From Lysinibacillus capsici (GTDB lineage: Bacteria; Bacillota; Bacilli; Bacillales_A; Planococcaceae): DNA of 64,000 bases. The translations under genes and the position numbers were made by a program. Each line of letters starts with the position of its first letter. Within the stretch, counting starts at the first letter, position 1. The notes beneath the pieces were generated by a model. It searched no databases and was not told where the DNA came from. It saw nothing but the letters and a program-made list of their open reading frames with translations. The stretch is taken from positions 62,001 to 126,000 of the forward strand of contig NZ_PXXX01000004.1 in the NCBI RefSeq assembly GCF_003367505.1, given 5' to 3'. Shown piece after piece: positions 61,199 to 64,000 of this stretch.

Positions 61199-62572
61199 TT
61201 ATGACAAAATTGGTAGATGGATATAAACCTTTGTGCCCGCATGCATCGTACTTTGCATCTGTATGGTCCCTCCATGTAGCTCAACAATTTGTTTGACAAT
61301 CGCTAAGCCTAGCCCTGTCCCTTGCTTGGTTCTAGACGCATCGGCGCGATAAAAACGGTCATATGCTTTCGCTAATTGATCCTCAGTCATTCCTATCCCA
61401 CTGTCCTGAACTAGGATTTCAAGTGAGGTGGACTTTTTCTGTAAATACAAATGTATTTGCCCACCCTCTACATTATATTTAATGGCATTTGTCAGTAAAT
61501 TATCCCATACATTTTGTAAAAGCCCTGCATCGCCATCAAAAATAATTTGCTCAAGCTTATATGATATTTGAAGCTGTGACTCTTCCATTTGCCAACGATA
61601 CTTTCGTACGGTTTCCTTTAACTGTTCATCTAAACGATAAGACTCTCGTTTTACAATTCTTGTCGATTGGTCAAGGGAAGTTAATAATAATAATTGCTTG
61701 GTTAATATAGATAGGCGTTTTGTTTCTAGCTCTATGATTGCTGCATATTCCTGTCTTTCCTGTTCAGTAAGGGAAGGATTTTTCAGTAAATCTACATACC
61801 CTTGAATATTTAATAAAGGCGACTGAAAATCATGTGATACATTACTAATAAATTCCTTCCGTGTACGATCATTTTCCTGTAATCTCTCGGTCATCCTATT
61901 AAAGCTTGATGCTAATTGACCAATTTCATCTGCACGATCAATATCTAGAACTGTATCAAATTTTTCATGCGCTAGCTGTTGAGTGGCTGCTGTTAACTTC
62001 GTAATGGGGCGAATTAATGCTTTAGCAAATAGTAGCATGGCAAGAAGACTCAGTACTGTCATAACCAACATTAATCCTGCAAGTATTGTATGCACCTCAG
62101 AAAACAATAAACGAATATCTGGTCTTATGAATAGTGCATAGGACTTGCTTTCATAGGTAAATGGCACACCAATTGTATTATTCAGTTCGTTAGCAAAAAA
62201 TCCTGTTACAAAGGTTTCTTTAGGAAAATCTCGCATACCATGATAGGTTTGCCCATTTAAAACATGCTCCACAACAGATGTTGACAATGTTTTATCACGA
62301 TATGGACCGCCAAAAAAATGCCCCTCCTCACCAGTTGTCACATATATTTGATAGCCGATTTCACCCAAGGTTGTTAGATAGCTATTTAAATCTTCTGGTT
62401 TGTTTGTCTCAATATAATGCACTATATCCTGTGCTATGCTAACATTTTTCGCATCATTTTTTTCTTTTACAACTTGATGGTAATAGGTATTCGTTACCAA
62501 AAAGCCCATACATAAGCTTCCGATCATTACTAGCATTGTTGTTACAACAAATTTACTATATAACGTTTTCAT
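61199..62572 (-). CDS. Sensor histidine kinase
   Basis: A 457-residue kinase with two membrane helices (about 10-30 and 165-187) around an extracellular sensor, then HAMP, HisKA with His in NVSHDFQSPLLNIQGY, and HATPase with DSGIGM and GTGLGLAIVKQIVELHGG. The start overlaps the response regulator stop as ATGA. It phosphorylates the regulator encoded just upstream. The stimulus is unknown. Confidence 0.95.
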   Translation of the reverse strand: MKTLYSKFVVTTMLVMIGSLCMGFLVTNTYYHQVVKEKNDAKNVSIAQDIVHYIETNKPEDLNSYLTTLGEIGYQIYVTTGEEGHFFGGPYRDKTLSTSVVEHVLNGQTYHGMRDFPKETFVTGFFANELNNTIGVPFTYESKSYALFIRPDIRLLFSEVHTILAGLMLVMTVLSLLAMLLFAKALIRPITKLTAATQQLAHEKFDTVLDIDRADEIGQLASSFNRMTERLQENDRTRKEFISNVSHDFQSPLLNIQGYVDLLKNPSLTEQERQEYAAIIELETKRLSILTKQLLLLTSLDQSTRIVKRESYRLDEQLKETVRKYRWQMEESQLQISYKLEQIIFDGDAGLLQNVWDNLLTNAIKYNVEGGQIHLYLQKKSTSLEILVQDSGIGMTEDQLAKAYDRFYRADASRTKQGTGLGLAIVKQIVELHGGTIQMQSTMHAGTKVYIHLPILS

Positions 62573-63240
62573 GTTGTTTCCTCTAGCTTATAGCCAACAC
62601 CTCTTACTGTTGTAATTTCAACAGCCGTGTCATATCGGTTTAATCTTTCACGAATCCGCTTCACATGCGTATTTAACGTTTGCTCATCTCCATCATAGTC
62701 ATAGCCCCATACTTGTTCCATAATATAGCTACGAGTAAATACTTGATGGGGGCGTGATGCTAACAAAGCCAGTAATTCAAATTCCTTTAAAGGTAATATA
62801 AGTGTATTTTCCCCTATTACAACCTCAAAGCTTCGTCGGTCAATTACTAGTTTACCTACTTGAATGGTTACTTGATTTTTTTTATCAAATCTCCTCAAAA
62901 TTGCAGCTATACGAAATAATAATTCCTTTGGTTCAAAGGGCTTTACAACATAATCGTCAGATCCTGCTAAAAAGCCACGTTCTTTATCCTCTAGCTCACC
63001 TTTTGCTGTTAATAATAAAACAGGAATATCATAATCTTGAGTTAAATACTCTGTTAGTGTAAAACCATCCATTCCTGGCATCATCACATCGACAACAGCT
63101 AAATCAGGCAGATTCCCTTCGAGTAAGGCTAGTGCCTGCTTTGCATTTTCAGCAAGTAGCACTTGGTAGCCTTCCTTTGTAAGATAAATATTGACTAGCT
63201 GTAAAATATGAACGTCATCATCGACAACAAGGATCTTCAT
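62569..63240 (-). CDS. OmpR-family response regulator
   Basis: A 223-residue regulator: receiver with VVDDD, phospho-acceptor Asp in VVDVMMPGMDG, LLLTAKG and VVKPF, then a winged helix with LPLKEFELLALLAS and LNTHVKRIRERL. It is translated together with the sensor kinase and precedes it in the operon. Target genes are unknown. Confidence 0.96.
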   Translation of the reverse strand: MKILVVDDDVHILQLVNIYLTKEGYQVLLAENAKQALALLEGNLPDLAVVDVMMPGMDGFTLTEYLTQDYDIPVLLLTAKGELEDKERGFLAGSDDYVVKPFEPKELLFRIAAILRRFDKKNQVTIQVGKLVIDRRSFEVVIGENTLILPLKEFELLALLASRPHQVFTRSYIMEQVWGYDYDGDEQTLNTHVKRIRERLNRYDTAVEITTVRGVGYKLEETT

Positions 63241-63313
63241 CTGCCCACCTCCAGTTAATAAGAAAAAATCCGATCATATAGAACGAATTTTTTCATCACA
63301 AATTACTATTATT

Positions 63314-64000
63314 TTATAACGAAAATATAGAAATCAACAGCAATAAGAGAAAAGGTAAACCAATCACAATATAGCCTCTAGGATTGGCAAGGTTCATGGT
63401 CCATCCTACCCCGAAGCGTTTCTCCACAAAAACGGATGGGTCTTGTCGATTCATATAAATTAAGCCGCCCTTCCAATAACGATCCTCATCCACGTCCATT
63501 ACCTGGGAATCTATATTTGCTTCATAGCGTACTTTATGTTTATACTTATTCACCACATATATCAGTAATGAACCCAGCAAAACAACTAAGAACAAAATAA
63601 ATACTGGTAATAGCTTATAGCCTACTGTCATAGAAGGATAGATGTTGCTTAATTGTAAAATTGTTAATAAAGCTGTTAATGCAGAACTTATCAGTAGTAT
63701 TTGCCAACTCATGTATTTTCGTGTTTTTAGCTGATCCTCCAACGATTCCTCTTTGCGATTTACAGCTAATTTAATTGCAGAACGTTTAATGGAGTCGGTA
63801 ATTCCCCACATCATACATTGCATCATTAGCATTACCAGTGGCAGTGAAATAGCCGTAAAATAGGTCTTGTTTCTCCATGCATCCGCTTCACCACTCGGCC
63901 CCCAATGTACTGCTATATCATTTGGCATGAGATCGTAATGAAGGTATGTGTAAATGATCAAAAATACGGATATTCCTAATGGTACAGCAAAAAAAGACCA
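63314..64000 (-). CDS. DUF1648-type membrane protein, 5' end beyond the window
   Basis: The frame continues to the window edge: 13 further codons (hydrophobic, including AVPLGISVF) precede the first start-like codon at 63961, so the gene is probably cut off. The visible part has a helix, the DUF1648-like LMPNDIAVHWGPSGEADAW, three more helices, and a soluble DYR-type DEDRYWKGGLIYMNRQDPS that recalls DUF5808. The family is linked to SdpI-like immunity or permease regulators. The gene is 73 bases from the response regulator and transcribed the same way. Confidence 0.8.
   Translation of the reverse strand, partial: WSFFAVPLGISVFLIIYTYLHYDLMPNDIAVHWGPSGEADAWRNKTYFTAISLPLVMLMMQCMMWGITDSIKRSAIKLAVNRKEESLEDQLKTRKYMSWQILLISSALTALLTILQLSNIYPSMTVGYKLLPVFILFLVVLLGSLLIYVVNKYKHKVRYEANIDSQVMDVDEDRYWKGGLIYMNRQDPSVFVEKRFGVGWTMNLANPRGYIVIGLPFLLLLLISIFSL

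Overview
The window looks like chromosomal DNA of a low-GC, spore-forming Bacillales bacterium, most likely Lysinibacillus or a close relative. This is an inference from the AT-rich composition, strong Shine-Dalgarno sites with frequent TTG and GTG starts, an SLH-anchored surface protein, a full mrp antiporter operon, a yxlEFG-like transporter and a Bacillaceae-type dispersed repeat. I saw no tRNA, rRNA, insertion sequence, CRISPR array or integrase.

Layout. 0-6 kb: a chemoreceptor, then a Tat-exported gluconate-2-dehydrogenase-like pair with its own tatA and tatC. 6-8.2 kb: a membrane phosphoesterase and an orphan response regulator. 8.3-18.8 kb, all on the minus strand: two paralogous GNATs bracket three paralogous coiled-coil proteins built like alpha-helical pore-forming toxins. 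A phage-tail-collar protein and a 1723-residue SLH surface protein follow. This is the best candidate for an undescribed system. 19.4-24.8 kb: a LuxR-type regulator is divergent from an ABC importer with a methyltransferase and a saccharopine-dehydrogenase-like enzyme. A Fur-like 7-1-7 palindrome sits in the shared promoter region. 24.8-27.1 kb: a polar amino acid ABC importer with a CodY-like box upstream. 27.5-31.3 kb: a 7TMR-DISM hybrid kinase with two kinase cores, plus its response regulator, a paralogue of the one at 7.5 kb. 31.5-37.3 kb: mrpABCDEFG. 37.8-47.9 kb: a USP-like protein, an Fsr-like MFS pump, a DUF421 protein, a CBS protein, a MerR regulator with a textbook 19-bp-spacer promoter plus a GAP-family membrane protein, a yxlEFG-like ABC system, a small phosphatase, a PfkB sugar kinase, a GNAT and an EamA transporter. 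48-54.7 kb: an operon with an iron/phosphonate-type ABC importer, an argininosuccinate-lyase-family enzyme and a BadF/GlcNAc-kinase-family kinase. 54.7-64 kb: two transglutaminase-like surface proteins, a CstR-like repressor, a family 2 glycosyltransferase, a 13-repeat Sel1 protein, a four-helix membrane protein, an OmpR-type two-component system and a DUF1648-type membrane protein cut by the window end.

How the genes work together. Several sets are self-contained. The Tat pair exports the adjacent oxidoreductase. Mrp exchanges Na+ for H+. Three ABC importers each carry binding protein, permease and ATPase, and two of them sit with uncharacterised enzymes that probably process the imported compound. 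Functions of the 13.5-18.7 kb cluster, the 20.5-24.8 kb cassette and the 48-54.7 kb operon cannot be settled from sequence alone. Many starts were moved from the longest reading frame to the codon with the best ribosome binding site, and this is stated in each entry.
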